A stretch of DNA of 64,000 nt from Ananas comosus. Its lineage: Eukaryota; Streptophyta; Magnoliopsida; Poales; Bromeliaceae. The DNA lies in the NCBI RefSeq assembly GCF_001540865.1, contig NC_033623.1, positions 6,568,975-6,632,974 of the forward strand. Direction: 5' to 3'. Below are positions 35,601 to 49,400 of the stretch, one piece after another. Numbering within the stretch: position 1 is the first letter of the stretch; the number at the start of each line of letters is the position of its first letter. The notes beneath the pieces are model-generated. The model worked only from the letters and a program-made list of their open reading frames with translations, was not told the origin of the DNA and did no database searches. The position numbers and the translations under genes were made by a program.

Positions 35601-36110
35601 ATCCCTTTTTACGAGTTAGCCCCTCAACTATTCAATCTTTCAATTCAGTCCCTAAATCTGATAAGTTTCGTTGGAGCCCTTCTGAATGTCCGATTGAGCT
35701 CAAATTTGACAGGCAGGCTCAGTTTAACGTACTGAGTAAGAATATATCTTAAGTTTTCAGTTTCGACCCCGTTTGGTCATTGAAAACTGTGCCGAACTGC
35801 AATCTTTATCAGATAGCCTTCGGATTTTATTTCTCACTCTACGGGTGTCAGAAAAATATGAAACCTTAAATCTAGCCTCATAAAAATATTTCTGACTTAT
35901 CCTCCAATTTTCATAATTTTCTGAGACTGTGCATTTTCTGCTAATTTATCTGCCCCGTCTCTCACAGAAAATTCTAAATCTTCTGTTTTCATTCCGATTT
36001 CAGCACAAGTCATTTCTAACTCATATTTCACTTCTCCAAATCCAATAAAAATAGTATCTCATACTATTTTTATTTATTTTTATTTTTATATTTAAATCCG
36101 GTATATTACA
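32620..36110. mobile_element. Solo LTR, 3.5 kb, TSD GTTGC
   Basis: Starts TGTCACGCCCCAACGCCCCG and ends CCGGTATATTACA. GTTGC lies directly outside both ends (32615-32619 and 36111-36115). Landmarks in order: AGCACCTCCCCTGTCCGCCC, ACTATATAAATATAGTTCCC, three ~60-bp GCTACCCCGCTC repeats (33490-33670), ATGCCACTCGT repeats (34270, 34301, 34332), ATTGCTTCGGGATGGC, CAATTAGGTTTA, CCCCTCAACTATT and an AT-rich tail. No protein domain is recognised; the longest open frames are about 100 codons. Confidence 0.88.
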
Positions 36111-37351
36111 GTTGCATTAAGAAAATGGTTGTAACTTGGAGATTAAAAAAGCAGTATTTTATAGTATGTAGCTTGCTTTATGTGTCTACTATGTTATGGA
36201 GATCGATGATTGTACAAGTAGTAACTCACTGCTTCATGCCGGCAGGGGAGGCTCTAACTATGCGGCGGTTCTAACACGGCCGAGGCAAAGGGGAATTCCA
36301 CTGCCTAAGCTGGGGTGTGACGTAATATATGATATCATAGAAATATGAAATTTAGACATATACCTAGAAAATTTAACAACACAACTTAAAAATTCAAGGT
36401 CTTCCAAAAAGATTACAAATAATAGGCTATTCAAATTAGTGGAAGTTACTTCTCAAATACTACTCAAGTTGTAGTTACACCCAACATTCAAATAGTATAA
36501 TGAGTCCTAGTGTTTTTTAGTTTTCAAAATATATATCCCCAAAATACCTTTATTTAGGACATTACTACTAACAACTCGAGGACTCACCTGCTCACTCCTT
36601 ATTTACCGAAAATTAGTAAATAATGAGTGAGAAAACATACTGCCTAAAAGTGGCAAGCTCCCCAACTAGGACTAAGAATGATAACGAAAATAATGTACAA
36701 TTAGTATCAATTTATAATCTCTACACAGTATATTCCAAGAGTTTGGGCTTTATATTGAGATCCAAGAATAATCCATGTAACTTACAATTCATATCACTAG
36801 GGTAGCAACTATCCAAAATATACACCTATCAAAATGTATTAATACATGAATGCAGTTGTTTCAATTATCAAGCTATTGTGCGGGCAGCCACCATCCCAAA
36901 CATAATAATATGACATAATTAGATGCATATGAATGTTCCTATCATCATTATAATGCAGACAGGCGGTTACTATCCAAGTATTATTTTTATGCAATATAAA
37001 TCGAATCACACTTTGACACTTAGGTCACGAGTCTATACTTGCTTCGTATAGCCTAACCGGGTGGCCACCGGTGACTTCTCCAAAGAAGGCACTTTTTACT
37101 AAGTTGTGATCCTTGTTAGAGGCAGTAGCGTGCAGTATCTATAAGCGCAAGCGACCATCATGTAAAATATTATTGCTTCAAGATTATTATATAGTCTATT
37201 TGACATTGCACGGTCCACCAATTACTAGGTGCCAAACAAGAATATGCGATCATAATTAGAATTAGGTTAGAATACTATTAATAGCACCAAGTCATTTGTG
37301 CTATTAAGTTTTTGGCCCTTGGATAAAGAGATGTGTGGTTAGGATGATAGT
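36111..37351. other. Repeat relics between LTRs, no gene
   Basis: Includes 36240-36323, which ends GCTGGGGTGTGACG and looks like an inverted LTR head, followed by AT-rich DNA without coding signal. Confidence 0.4.
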
Positions 37352-40300
37352 TGTCACGACCCGCGACCACCCGCCTATTTGGCCGAGTTCGCGGCGCCGC
37401 CGACAGACCGCCAAACGGACAGAATCTCCCCTGTACATCCTAGGCGTCGCAATCAATACAAGTACAAGAAGTTCCAACCAGGAACGGTATTCAAGCAAGA
37501 TTGCATAAGGAAGGTATCAAACAACATAACACATCCTATGTTATTACAAGCATTCCCATTAGATTCATTTTTACATCACATTAGCATTATTACATTACAT
37601 TTTCTTCCAAATACAATTAATAATCGCAATATTATTACAAGTTTGCTCTTTTTCTTTTCCCTCTACCCCTAGGCTATGCCGATTCGGGGTACCTCTATCT
37701 CTGGTCTCTGGGGTAGGGCGCTCTATGGAGCTACGCCCTCGCCTTGCCCCGCCGCGCCGCTCACGTGCGAACCTGTAACACCCCAAAACAACGTGGGGTG
37801 AGAACCAACTCCATGGTTCCCAGTGGGTACGGCCACCCAAGGGAAAAGCTCGACCAATAGGTCTAAGGAGGCCCTGCAACATGTTAGTCCAACAGATATC
37901 CAACAGATATATATATTCAAGTATTGAAATACATGTTGTGCCTCACAATATGCAATATGAAATTCATGCAGTTTATGCAACCATGCAACCAACTAGTAGT
38001 TCAATCGATACTACTTTTATTCCTGTTATTCACAGTTCAACCAATTGACTTCTAAGTTTTCCTCTATCTTAGATTCTTGTCAATTACAATTCTGCTCATA
38101 AGGTTTAACCTGCTTTCATAAGCTATCCACTCGACCCGGTCTTGAGTCAATCATACGCGGAATACCGCACAAAGCCAGGCTCAAGGTGAAGGATGTCTCA
38201 CATGCACCTCAGCCCTAAATCCACTCAACTGGGATGCAACTAAAACTCATACCATGCATCAAATAGTAAAGGTTTACTATCATGCTAACGAATTCGATCC
38301 ATGTTCGAATAATAATGTTCAATGACATTGTTCACTGTTCTTTTACCCAATCTGTAGCGAAGCCCTAGGGTTCGCCAATAACTCACCTTTCAATCCCAAA
38401 GTGGGGAGGGAGCTCCAAGTGCACCCAAGCCCGGGACCGTCTGCGGACCTCCATGTGGTCCGGACCTCCAAGTGGTCCTAGTCGCACGACACTCCGGAGT
38501 ACTCGACGACAATCCCCTCCATGTGGGGATTGGATGGCTATACCATCCCAAACGCAGACTGTGAGCTAGATCTATCCTCTCCAAGTGAGGATACTCTACA
38601 ACTAGGGTCCACAACCCAATCAAATCCTCTCCAAGTGAGGATGCCCTACAACTAGGGTCAATATCTCAATAACTCATCGACAACCTCTCCATGTGAGGGT
38701 ACTTAGGTTTACTAAGTTCTTTATCCACAAGGTATTTTCTAAGAGATTCACCTATCCCTAGGTTCACAAACCTCTAGTATCAAATACACTACATTAATGC
38801 CACTCGATATATTCTTATTTTCCAAAGTCAATTTCTCTAATCGACCAAGTTCAACATGCATAATTCATCTACTATATTCCGCAATATGGAAATATGCATA
38901 ATTCTTCTATCATATGTAATATATGTCATCATGTATATGTTTCTATTTAACATAATCCACAATATGTTAATTCACAACATGTCATCATGCACATATATTA
39001 CTAGCATCACATGATATGTCAACATATATATAATCATCATTCAAAGTAGTCTATACTTAGCATCTCATACATTCTTTTAGCATTTAATTCATTATACATT
39101 TCATCTCATTGGTAGGTAATATCAACTACATAATGTGTTTCAAGTATTCATATTATCATGTAAGCCTACCAATACAACTATATGCATCAATGTGAATTCA
39201 TATATTTCTTAAACATAAAGGGCGACCTAATCGCTTCGGTAAGCACAACCCACCTCATTTCGCATTCCGATTGCTTGTCGACACTTGCAATCGGCCTCCC
39301 GCGGCATCCGGTGCTCAGTTCCGCCGGAACTTGCAATTGCGCACCAACCGCGCATCGCTTCGCAGCCTTGGGCAAAAAGGGTCTTCGTTTTGTTGTTACG
39401 GTGCCTCAAATCCGATTCCATGATTTTACGACGTCGCCTCGGCCCTCCAGGCGGAAATGAAGACTAACGTCCGTTTCTTTAATAACTTCACAACGGCTCG
39501 ACGAATCGTCGAACCGACTTCGCCAACGCGTTCGTTTACCTAGCAATTAGGTTTACGGAGGGTCAAATTAGATCAAACCCTTATATTTTACAAAACTCCA
39601 TTCGGAGCCCTAATATGCAATTAACCTCCAAATAATCCAAATTAAATAGATCAACATGCTAACAAAGCTCATTAGAGGCTATTAGAACACTTAAAGCTAA
39701 GGATTAATCCAAATCCCAAAAGGTTACCATAATATGAATACCGCAACGAAAACATGCCGCTCCAACGGGCGCACGAAAGCTCGATCCGTCGCCTCCAACG
39801 CGTTCGCAAGCATCTTCTCCACCAACGCCGCGAATTTGAGCGAGAGATTTGGAGAGATAAGAGAGATCTTTAGAGAGAGAAAGGAGAGTTTCTCTCTCCC
39901 TTCCCATGCGTGCATGTGTCGCCATGGTGGGCTGAGGGGAAGAAGAAGCAATGGCTTCTTTATACATTAACACCCCAAAACACTATTTATTTCCGGCTAG
40001 TTTAGCAGTTCGAAACAGTTGGAGCACTTCTGAATATCCGTTTGGGTTCAAATTTGACAGGCAGGCTCGGTTTAATGTACTGAGTAAGAATATATCTTAA
40101 GTTTTCAATTTCGACCTTATTTGGTCACTAAAAACTGTACCGAACTGTAATCTTTATTAGATAACTGTCAGATTTTATTTTCCACCTTCCGGGTGTCAAA
40201 ATGACATGAAACTTTAAATCTAGCCTCATAAAAATAATTCTGACTTATCCTCCAGTTTTCATAATTTTCTGACACTGTGCATTTTCTGCTAATTTATCTG

Positions 40301-40459
40301 TCTCGTTTCTAACAGAAAATTCTAGATCTTCTGTTTTCATTCCGATTTCAGCACAAGTCACTTCTGACTTATGTTTTACTCCTCTAAATCCAATAAAAAT
40401 AATATTTCATACTATTTTTATTTATTTTTATTTTTATATTTAAAATCCGGTATATTACA
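37352..40459. mobile_element. LTR of the TGTCACG family, 3.1 kb
   Basis: Starts TGTCACGACCCGCGACCACC and ends CCGGTATATTACA, the same end as the 32620-36110 solo LTR. Shared features include GGACAGAATCTCCCC, GGTTCCCAGTGGGTACGGCC, CTCTCCAAGTGAGGAT repeats (38440-38700), GGCGACCTAATCGCTTCGGT and CTAGCAATTAGGTTTACG. The expected flank ATAGT is not repeated at 40460. An alternative end at 40549 (CCTTACA) would be followed by ATACT, one mismatch from ATAGT. No gene. Confidence 0.65.
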
Positions 40460-40593
40460 TTCTACCGCAACCTTACCGGAACCATTCAAATGGCTTTCCA
40501 ACCAAATGTACACCGTAACTTCATAATTTTAGAAGTCCGGTACCTTACAATACTAGTCCCCTAGGGTTGAATAGCTGGTTTGTTGAATATTAT
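40460..40593. other. Short LTR-end fragment
   Basis: Homologous to 26510-26602 (ACCGGAACCATTCAAATGGC, CCGTAACTTCATAA) up to CCTTACA at 40549. Either the real end of the 37352 LTR or a remnant of an older host element. Confidence 0.45.
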
Positions 40594-41232
40594 TGTCACG
40601 CCCCGAGACCGCTACCAATTTGGTCCGGTTCGGGCGCGTCGAACAGATGCCGAACGGACAGCACCTCCCCTGTCCGCCCAAGGCGAAACAACCAGATCAT
40701 GTACAGTTAAGCGCCCAGGGAATGCTTAATTAACATACACGATCGAACACGATGCACACAGGTGCAATACATCTAAGAGCAAGAACCACAAGTAATATAC
40801 AAGTGTATAAAGAGAGATAGCCTAACTATTACAACCATTCAACATTTACGTCATTTGAGTATTTTACNCTCGGGAGACCGGTTCCTCCCCAAGAGACCGG
40901 TTCCCGAGAACTGGAATCTCAGGACTTAGCCAATTTTTGGCTTTTCTCGCTGGGTTCGCGTTCGGGAACCGGTCCCTCCCTGCCAGGGACCGGTTGCCTC
41001 AAGCAACCCCGCGACACCAGCTGATGAGACCGGTCCCTCCCTGCCAGGGACCGGTCCCCGAGAGCAATTTTGCTCCAGTGCAAGTTTTGCACTATTTGCT
41101 CTCGTGGACTCATTTCCAATGCACCTTTTGGTGATTTTAACATCTTTGGCTTTTCCAAAGCTTACCAACACGACCCTTGGTCGGTTTTACATGAAGTCTA
41201 ACTCTCGTATTTCGAGAATTCACTTCCTCACA
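40594..41232. mobile_element. Collapsed solo LTR of the 20398 family
   Basis: The head (TGTCACGCCCCGAGACCGCT...) runs to the N at 40868, after which the last ~360 bp of the same family follow, with paired GGGACCGGTCCC palindromes and the end TTCACTTCCTCACA. Flanks are ATTAT and ACTAT, a duplication with one mismatch. About 1.8 kb of LTR interior is missing at the N, so the copy may be longer in reality. Confidence 0.7.
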
Positions 41233-43484
41233 ACTATGATCTAATGTGTAGAAATGATCCGGGTGATAGATCTAACGGCATAAAACTTAGTAGCACCAAG
41301 TGCTAGATGTTATCGATAGCATTGTAGCCAAACTCTTATAATTATTTGTAAAAAGTATGCTACTAATCAAGATAAAAATCATGTACTAACAATGCATAAA
41401 AGAAGTTGCACTTACTATCATTATGATGCAATCAACTACATGTATGTAATGGTGTCAATTTCCAAAATGATCAAGGTTACATCATAATTAGTATTAGTAC
41501 TGTGTGAACTATAACACATCTCAAACAACTTCTACAGACGCCCTACACCTTTTAGATCCTACACCTTTAGAACCTACTCGAATTTAAAATTTTCTGTCCG
41601 GAATTAACTTTTCAAAAAACATACTCATCATGATAGATTTCTATCTGATAGAAATATTTTTATTTAGTACATGTCTTAAAATATACAGAAATATATTATG
41701 CCTGCTTTAGTTCAACATAAAAATTACCGAACTATATCAACAAATTACCATAATACCTTTTTTTTATAGAGACTGATATTATATATAATTTTACACTAAA
41801 TTAATCATATAAAATTATTAACAATTTGAATATAAAATCTATTTAAATATTCTTAAATTGAACTTTTTTTTATCTGTTTACTCAATTTAAATTTTTGGAA
41901 TTGATATAGATGTTGCAAAATAATATTTCAGTCCTTAAAAAATTTTCTTTGAAAAAGAAATTTACCAATGGAGGAGGTGGGTTTTTAAATCCAATGTTTT
42001 GAGAGAATGTAAAATTCCACAAAACTTTTAAACTTTTGCGATGTCAGATTCCTGCTATAAAATAAACATGGGATTTCACAATTTTGATGTCTCAATTTCA
42101 TGTATCTTAAGGATATAAAATCCTTAAGAATATGTCTAGCGTTAGCTGAAATATATCCTCTACTATTCACAAAATCACATTCATGACAGTATCAAGGACC
42201 AAGGCTGCACTTAAAGCTTATTCTGGGGTTTCTTTCCCGGGGTGCGGGATAGACGGAGGAAACAGTTGTGGGATAGATGGAGGAAACAGGCAATGGAGAA
42301 TTAGAGGAGGAAAGCCAGGAGTCTTAAATAATCAGTGATGTGGAAAGGATAGTTGACACTAAATAATCTAATATTTGGAAGAACAAGACTTTGGTTGTTT
42401 AATAAATAGGATTGCTGTAGACTCTCCGGCGTAGAAGATTGCATGGTCAATTTAATTGCTTTTAAAACATGATTCGCAGTCCTGTAGCGTCCGAATAACA
42501 GGAGCAAGGAAGCCAGGTTGGTGTTCCCGTATTAAAGCTAGGTTGGCGTTCCCGTATTAATAAAATCTTGCTAACCCTTCGTAAGAAAAAGATAAATATT
42601 TTGATTGCCGATTCCCATTGCAAACAAGCAGCTTTGGTAAACGCTTTCTAAATGGAAAGAAAATAAGGCTTCTGCACGCTTGCCATGAGAAGTAAATTAA
42701 GGCTTGCTGCAGGTAGAAACGAATGCTTTTCCCTCTTTGGTGACTATTCTGGGGTAGACCACCAGACTTAAATACGGGACGTCCAGCCCAAGGGCTGCAG
42801 TGTGGACTGTTCTGACTGGATTTGTAAAACGTAGAAAATCAATTGATTTTCACTAATTATTCTAAGAATGGCTCAAATTTTGGCCGCTGAAATTTAACGA
42901 TTTCGACTCCTTGCCCAGTGTATTTCTTTTTTCACTTTTTTTTTTTTCTGTTTTCCCCTCGATTTTACTTACTTATTTTCGAATGTTTTTTTTTATCCAT
43001 CAGTTCACTTCTGGAAGAATAAAAAATATATATAAAAATAAAGAAATAAAAAATATATATAAAAATAAAGAAATAAAAAAAACAAAATATTTTCGATTCC
43101 CTTTAGCCCCATATTATTAAGTCTCGCATAAAATTGGAATACAACGTCAACATTTCCACACAACTGAAATTAACTCTTAGGACTAAATATAAAAACCGGA
43201 AGATCAGATGAAAATAAAATTCGAAGTTTGGGGACTATTGTTATAACAAAATTAAATCCTGAGTCATACTCCAGCACAAAATTTGCAGCTGACACTTGCG
43301 GTAATGCAGTCAACAGTAGAGTTAAGACAACAATTAGTAAAAAAGCAAGATAAAAAAAAGATAGTTACACAAACTAGTAAATATTTCCCCGAATTACAGA
43401 GAAATTCATGGCTTGCTGAAAAGCTGCTGCATATTCTGAAAGTTGAAAATTAATGCATTTTAGATATTGTAAACTGCGTGACAG
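41233..43484. other. 3' flank of MIS12, no gene
   Basis: AT-rich DNA without coding signal. It contains a 25-bp duplication of AGGTTGG(T/C)GTTCCCGTATTA at about 42510-42560 and a short A/T tandem repeat at 43020-43080. The MIS12 3' UTR probably occupies its right end, immediately below 43485. Confidence 0.5.
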
Positions 43485-46400
43485 CTACGCATCTCTTACT
43501 ATGTTCAGAATGTCATGAACATCTTCAAGCCTCGCGGAAAAACCTGCAAAATTATAACGAGGTGATGACCTTGTGATACACCGTACAAAAACCAATATTG
43601 TCAAGGCCCGACCAGATCAGCCGATTGAAATGCACTCTAACCCTGCACCTTCATTATCAGCTCAGTTTATATCGAGCCCGCGAATTCTCCAGTTCATATA
43701 GAACCCAACAATTTCCTGAAAACCCACTGAACCAAACAGTTCAATCATTAAAGCCAGTCGACAAACTGTTTGGTTATATTGAACCGACCAGGCTTTTAGG
43801 AACAAATATTTTTGTTCTTGAATATAATAATAAAGTAAATTTCTGAACGAAATTTCTTTAAGAGCAGCGAATCTCCACGCTCAATATTGTGATTTTCTAT
43901 GTACTTCTTTAACCAGTACAATTTTTTTCTTTCTTATTTCTAAGAATTTACTGTACTAAATAAAACACTTGTTTCTATATAGAAAAATATATTTTGGATA
44001 CTACAGAAACAGTTAAGAGTACTGCGATTACCATCGTCGTGCACTGCATGTGGATCTTCAGTTGGACCATACAACATTCTGACCCTATGATGTTCCAAGC
44101 TTTCCCTCTTCTTGTTCAGTTCTGATATTTTACAATGCAGCACTGGAAGAGCTCTCGCTATATCTGAGCAAAAACACAATGCCATAGGAAAAAAAAAAAA
44201 AAATAGATCAGCTTTTATTTCCATAATTAAACAAGATAACACGTATGAAAAATGACCAGACTATATTAATATAAATAAGAGAATTTACTTGCTCAATATT
44301 ATATGTTATTTGATGCTCACAGAAGTTGCTCTATAACCAGATCCCAAACAGTCAAGTAACATTATACAGTTTCTATGAAGTCACGTGGAACTTTTAGCCA
44401 CTTGTTCACTTCTATAGTCTCCCCATATATCTAAAAGTTAAGCCTCAGTGATACTGAGAGTGACATTATTGGAATTCAATGCCCGACGACCTAACATAAA
44501 TAATGCTGGGAAAGAATTGACATAAAAAGTACATACTTTTGTGAAAATGGCAGGTAAACCAGCAGACTTTTGATTTTAAAGAACTAACTGCAAATTTATA
44601 AAGAGATAAAAGGTAGAATATAAAAATCAGAAAAGCTAAAATAAAGCCATTTCCACGCATGTTTGACATCCACATGCATAAATGGATGCATGTAAAATTT
44701 GAGTAGCCTTTTACTGTTTTATTTTGATGAAACATGCACTTAATGCACTAGAGAAATATATGGAGCAAAAAAACATGTAAGCTTCCTTCATTTTGAAATG
44801 ATTGACTCAGTCAAGCACGATCTTACAAATTACAAGCTTCTGTAAACAAACTAAAGGGAATATATTGGCATGTATTTCATGTCCACTACAAAATAGCCAC
44901 CCATAAAGTAAAAACGAGATGTGTGGCAATTGTATGATGAAAACCCTCCAAAAAGAGAGAGTACCTTAATGTCGAGGATTCCTTGCAAGTTACTATTTCA
45001 GGCAATGCATCAATATAGCATGGCACTAATGCTAGAGGGAAAATTCAGAGTTCTAGCGCCTCCTGAGCACATAATCAGCTTTGATAAGGTCTATAAAGCA
45101 ACAATTTGCTTAAGTATATGTGTTATTTATAAAATTTTCTCGCCAATAACACAGTTTTCTCGACATAGAACTGTGCTACAGCAAATCCAAAAATTATTTC
45201 AGGAAAATTTGAGGTACAAATAAAACTAGGATCAAGATAAAAGATAAAAGGAAAAAACTTTAAATAGAAATGTCAATCCTAAATAGTCCCACATTGGGAA
45301 ATGATGGGAAACTATAATGGTATTTAGGAAACTATAATGGTATTTAGGTGCTTTTGTATTAGTATGAAACTACGAATAAAATTGGACATAAGCATTGGCC
45401 CATCAGTCGAGTCAACCATTTACTATACTAGAAAGCTAGCAATGGTTTGTGATATAAGAACTTCAGCTGAACTTGGTTTGGTTGAATAAAACTAAAGGAT
45501 CTCTCAAAGGCAATATAATGACCGTACACATAATCTTTCAAATAGTTCACTGACATGAAAATATGAAGAATGGAGATAAAGATGCCAACAGGAAGGATAT
45601 AGTTGGCGTTGCATAGTCATTATTCTAAACCTCTAGCACAAGCCCATTAACCAGAGGTATGAAATAAATTGTCGAATTCACTGGGTTACCTTGAAACATC
45701 TCTTGCACAGTGCTCTCCTCAAATATTTGCTGCGCCTCAGCAACAGTTGCGTCATAATTGGTGCAGAAATGGGACTGCTTTTCCAATAAGAAGATCTCGT
45801 TTTGTAGTTCTCCAGATTCCTTTCCAATCTGCAGATACAATGCATGCAATTACTTTGAGATTTAAACAGCTCTTAGTAATTATTGTTGATATATGTCTCT
45901 ATCCCAAACTATTATCTATTTACATACACCCCTGTAAAATCTGAATTACTACGTGCTTTGGAAACTTGATTTTTTACATAAGTATCTTTCTAGCTACAAA
46001 ACTGCCCACCCCTCTACCAGTGAATTGAATGGCCCCCAACCTATTCTCAAGGTTATTCATACAATACACTATTTGACAATCCTACATGCCACGTAGTGTC
46101 CTCTCATTCCATAACTCTTCACTTTTCGAAACGTCACTTTCTCTCTCCCAATTCGACTCTTCACCTCCTGAAAGGTCTCTCTCCCTAAGCATCTCTCTCT
46201 CTCTACTCTCTCTACATAGCCCTCTCTTTCTCCATCTGGTGGCTTGGGCGGCGACAGCGATGGCCACGGCGGCAGCGACGGCTTGGGCAGCGTCAGCAGC
46301 AATCACAGTGACGACGGCGACTTGGGCGGCGTTAGCGGCGGACACAACGGCGGCAACTTCGGACAAAAAAAAAATATACAGCTCTATCTCTCTTTCTTTT

Positions 46401-49400
46401 CTTTTTCTTCTTTTTTTGTACTCTTCTCCTCTTTTTTTTCTTCTCTCATTTTCTTTTCTTTTATTTTATTTTACTTCTTGTCTGATGACAGCGGTGGCAG
46501 CTTGGGCGGTGCTGGCGACAGCGGCGACTTAGGCGGCATCGGCAGTGGACACTTCAGAGGCTTGGGCAGCGACGGCGGCTTGGGTGGCATCAGCGGCGAT
46601 CACGACAACAACGACAACTTGGGCGGCGTTAGTGGTGGACACGACGGCGGCAACGTTAGACAAAAAGAAAATCCAAAGCTCCTACCTCCTTTTCTTTTTT
46701 TTTTTCTTCTTTTTCTTCTCTGTACCCTTCTATTTTTTTTTAACTTCTCTTACCTGGGTATGTGGATCCGTATGTGAACTGGGGGGGACTGGGAGAGGCA
46801 ATAGGAGAGGAGGCATTCTTAATCGCGGTGGCACAGCTCAGCGACGTCAATTTGACCTCAAGAAAGGTCGACAAAGCACGCAGCACGACTCAGCGACGTC
46901 GATTTGGCCTCGAGGAAGGCCAACGAAGGGGGTGAGTTGAGATTTTTTATTTTTTTTCGCAAGCTTTCGGCGTCAAATCAGATTTTTTTCATTGTTCTTT
47001 GAGACTTTGCATGATTTTTAAAATTTTTGATTTTAGGTAAAAAATTAGCAATAATATGTTAAATTTAAATGCCTATCAAAAATTAACAAATTTTTTATAT
47101 AAATTATCCACCTTTCTTCTCAATTTTTCAATATAAAGTATTTGAGAACTATGCCACACTTTGGAAAAAGTATTTACGAAAATCATTCTAAAGAAAATAA
47201 AATTTTCACTACAAGAATTTCATGGTTTGATGATTTTTCTGTTTGAGAGCTATGTTTAATGGCTTGATGATTTTTTCCTAAAGAAAACTATATTGTATGG
47301 TTTTACGTCGAACCAAATACCTCCTTAGGTATTATTTCTTTAAAAATTGGTTATTCTTTTTCACATGTTTATTTTTATTTTTACTTAATTAGTTCTCTGA
47401 AAACATTACATTTATATTTTAATGAATAAATAATATTTATATTTAAATACAAAATTTTTTTTTTTTTATGTCAACCCGCTGCGAAGAGCAGGCTCCTTCA
47501 CTAGTATATATGAAGTTTCAGATTTTCCAAGGGTACACATGTATAAGCCCCTTTTATTTTAGTTAAGTAGCAGGCTGCTTACTGTTGAAAGTTTCTCCCT
47601 CATGGAATCTAACCAAGCATCAGGTTCTGCATCAGAGAGCTCTTCTTCAAGCAGAACATCTTTAGTGGATAAATTATTCTGAATAAGAAAAAAGAAAAAG
47701 GACAATATTTTAGCCATTGTGCATGACAATAAAATATCATATTCAATGTGAGGAAATATGAGAAAAAGGAAATAACGTAGCCAAACTATTGACCGCACTA
47801 AAGCATTTTTTTGCACGTAGTTTTCCCTGGGATGCATTTGAACGTACTGGGAATCAAATAAGCTTATTAGGAGGAGCCTTCTGAGATATATTATTCCAGA
47901 TATTTAAATAGAATATATTCAAGCAATTACAAATATATAACAAAGTAGAAGATCAAATTAAGGGAACCCAATTAATTAGAACAATTCTGCCTCTAGTCCA
48001 GCATAAAATGATTCAACATGCAAAGTCTGTTATAAGATGCATTCCTAACGCATATTAGGCCTTTTGAGCAATTTTTCCTAAATGAACAATGTGTATAGAC
48101 TAATTAGCCAGAGACTGAAAGTAAATCAACATGTATAGTCTGTCATAAGATGTATTCCTAATGCATATTAGGCTTTCTTAGCAATTTTTCTTAAATGAAC
48201 CATGTGCATAGACTAATTAAATTTATTTAAATGGCGGCCCTAGATCAAGTAGGTGAAAAATTGATAACAACAGATAAATGTAAGAAAAATAGTGGTGAAA
48301 ATTTTAACTCGAACATGTAAACAAACTAAGTCTTTGCAAGAAAAGACCTACAGCTTTAGGCAACGCAAACCCCTCAGGAACAGTAAAACAATGCCTAAGG
48401 CAATATTTCTCCCAACTGTCCATTCGCTTATCCAAAATAGTTTTTGCCAAGTGACGAAGGGCATAAACACCCTACAAACAAAAATTGATGAGAAGTTAGT
48501 ACAGATCAGCATCAACATCATTTTATAAGAAACCATATTACTACTACATAATAGTATTCTGCCAACAAGCATCATTATTTGAAGCAGGATTAAAATTAAG
48601 CTGGTTAACAGAAGGTGAAAAATATCAGGTGGACTTGCTTAATTAACTACTTAAGGGAAAGCAGTCCATAGACTTCAGGCCTCCTTCGGCGTTGTTGCTA
48701 GTTTATTTTTTTCGCCCCTTAACACTAATTCTATATAATTTGATATACCGGCAATAGGACTTTCCTCTTGTTGTCATGGTTTGTAAGCTTGCAATACCAC
48801 CCAGCCAGTGATGACTGATGATGACTTCTTTAAAGACAGCCCAAGAAGCAGAAAAGAAAAAAAGTTGTTCCAAAGTTTTTGTTCCACCATCCTCTCCTAC
48901 ACTGTTTCATGATTCTATATACTTTTTTCTTGTTGTCATAATTGATTAGATTGCAATATACCCCCGCCAAGTGATGGACGACAACTTTAAACAAAAAAGA
49001 AAGGAGGGGGGGGGGCGGAGGAATTCCTAGAAGCAAAAGGCAAGTTGCTTCCAAGGTTTTGAATTACTTGCCAAACAAACATCTTGGATGCAATTGTCCC
49101 TTCCTACCACTCATAGACTAAACAAGCGCGACTTAGGCGTGCTCCTAGGCACTAGGCTCAATGGCCAGCGCCTAGGCAGCACCTAGGTGGGTACCATTGC
49201 CTAGGTGCGCACCTAGGGCAAGGGGCAAGGCGCAAGGCGCAACGAAGGCACGCCTAATTCATATTCGATCCTAACGGGTTTGGATCTAGAAATATATGCT
49301 CTAATGGGTTTGGATCCTATATTTATTGGTCTAATGGGTTTAAAACATCTAAAATAAACCCTCTGGATCTAGAAATATATGCTCTAATGGGTTTGGATCC

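Noticed and set aside
46086..46940. Ala-rich and Gly/Ser/Asp-rich frames of 131-177 codons
   Set aside because: The same triplet repeat read in different frames gives different low-complexity proteins; it sits in a MIS12 intron.
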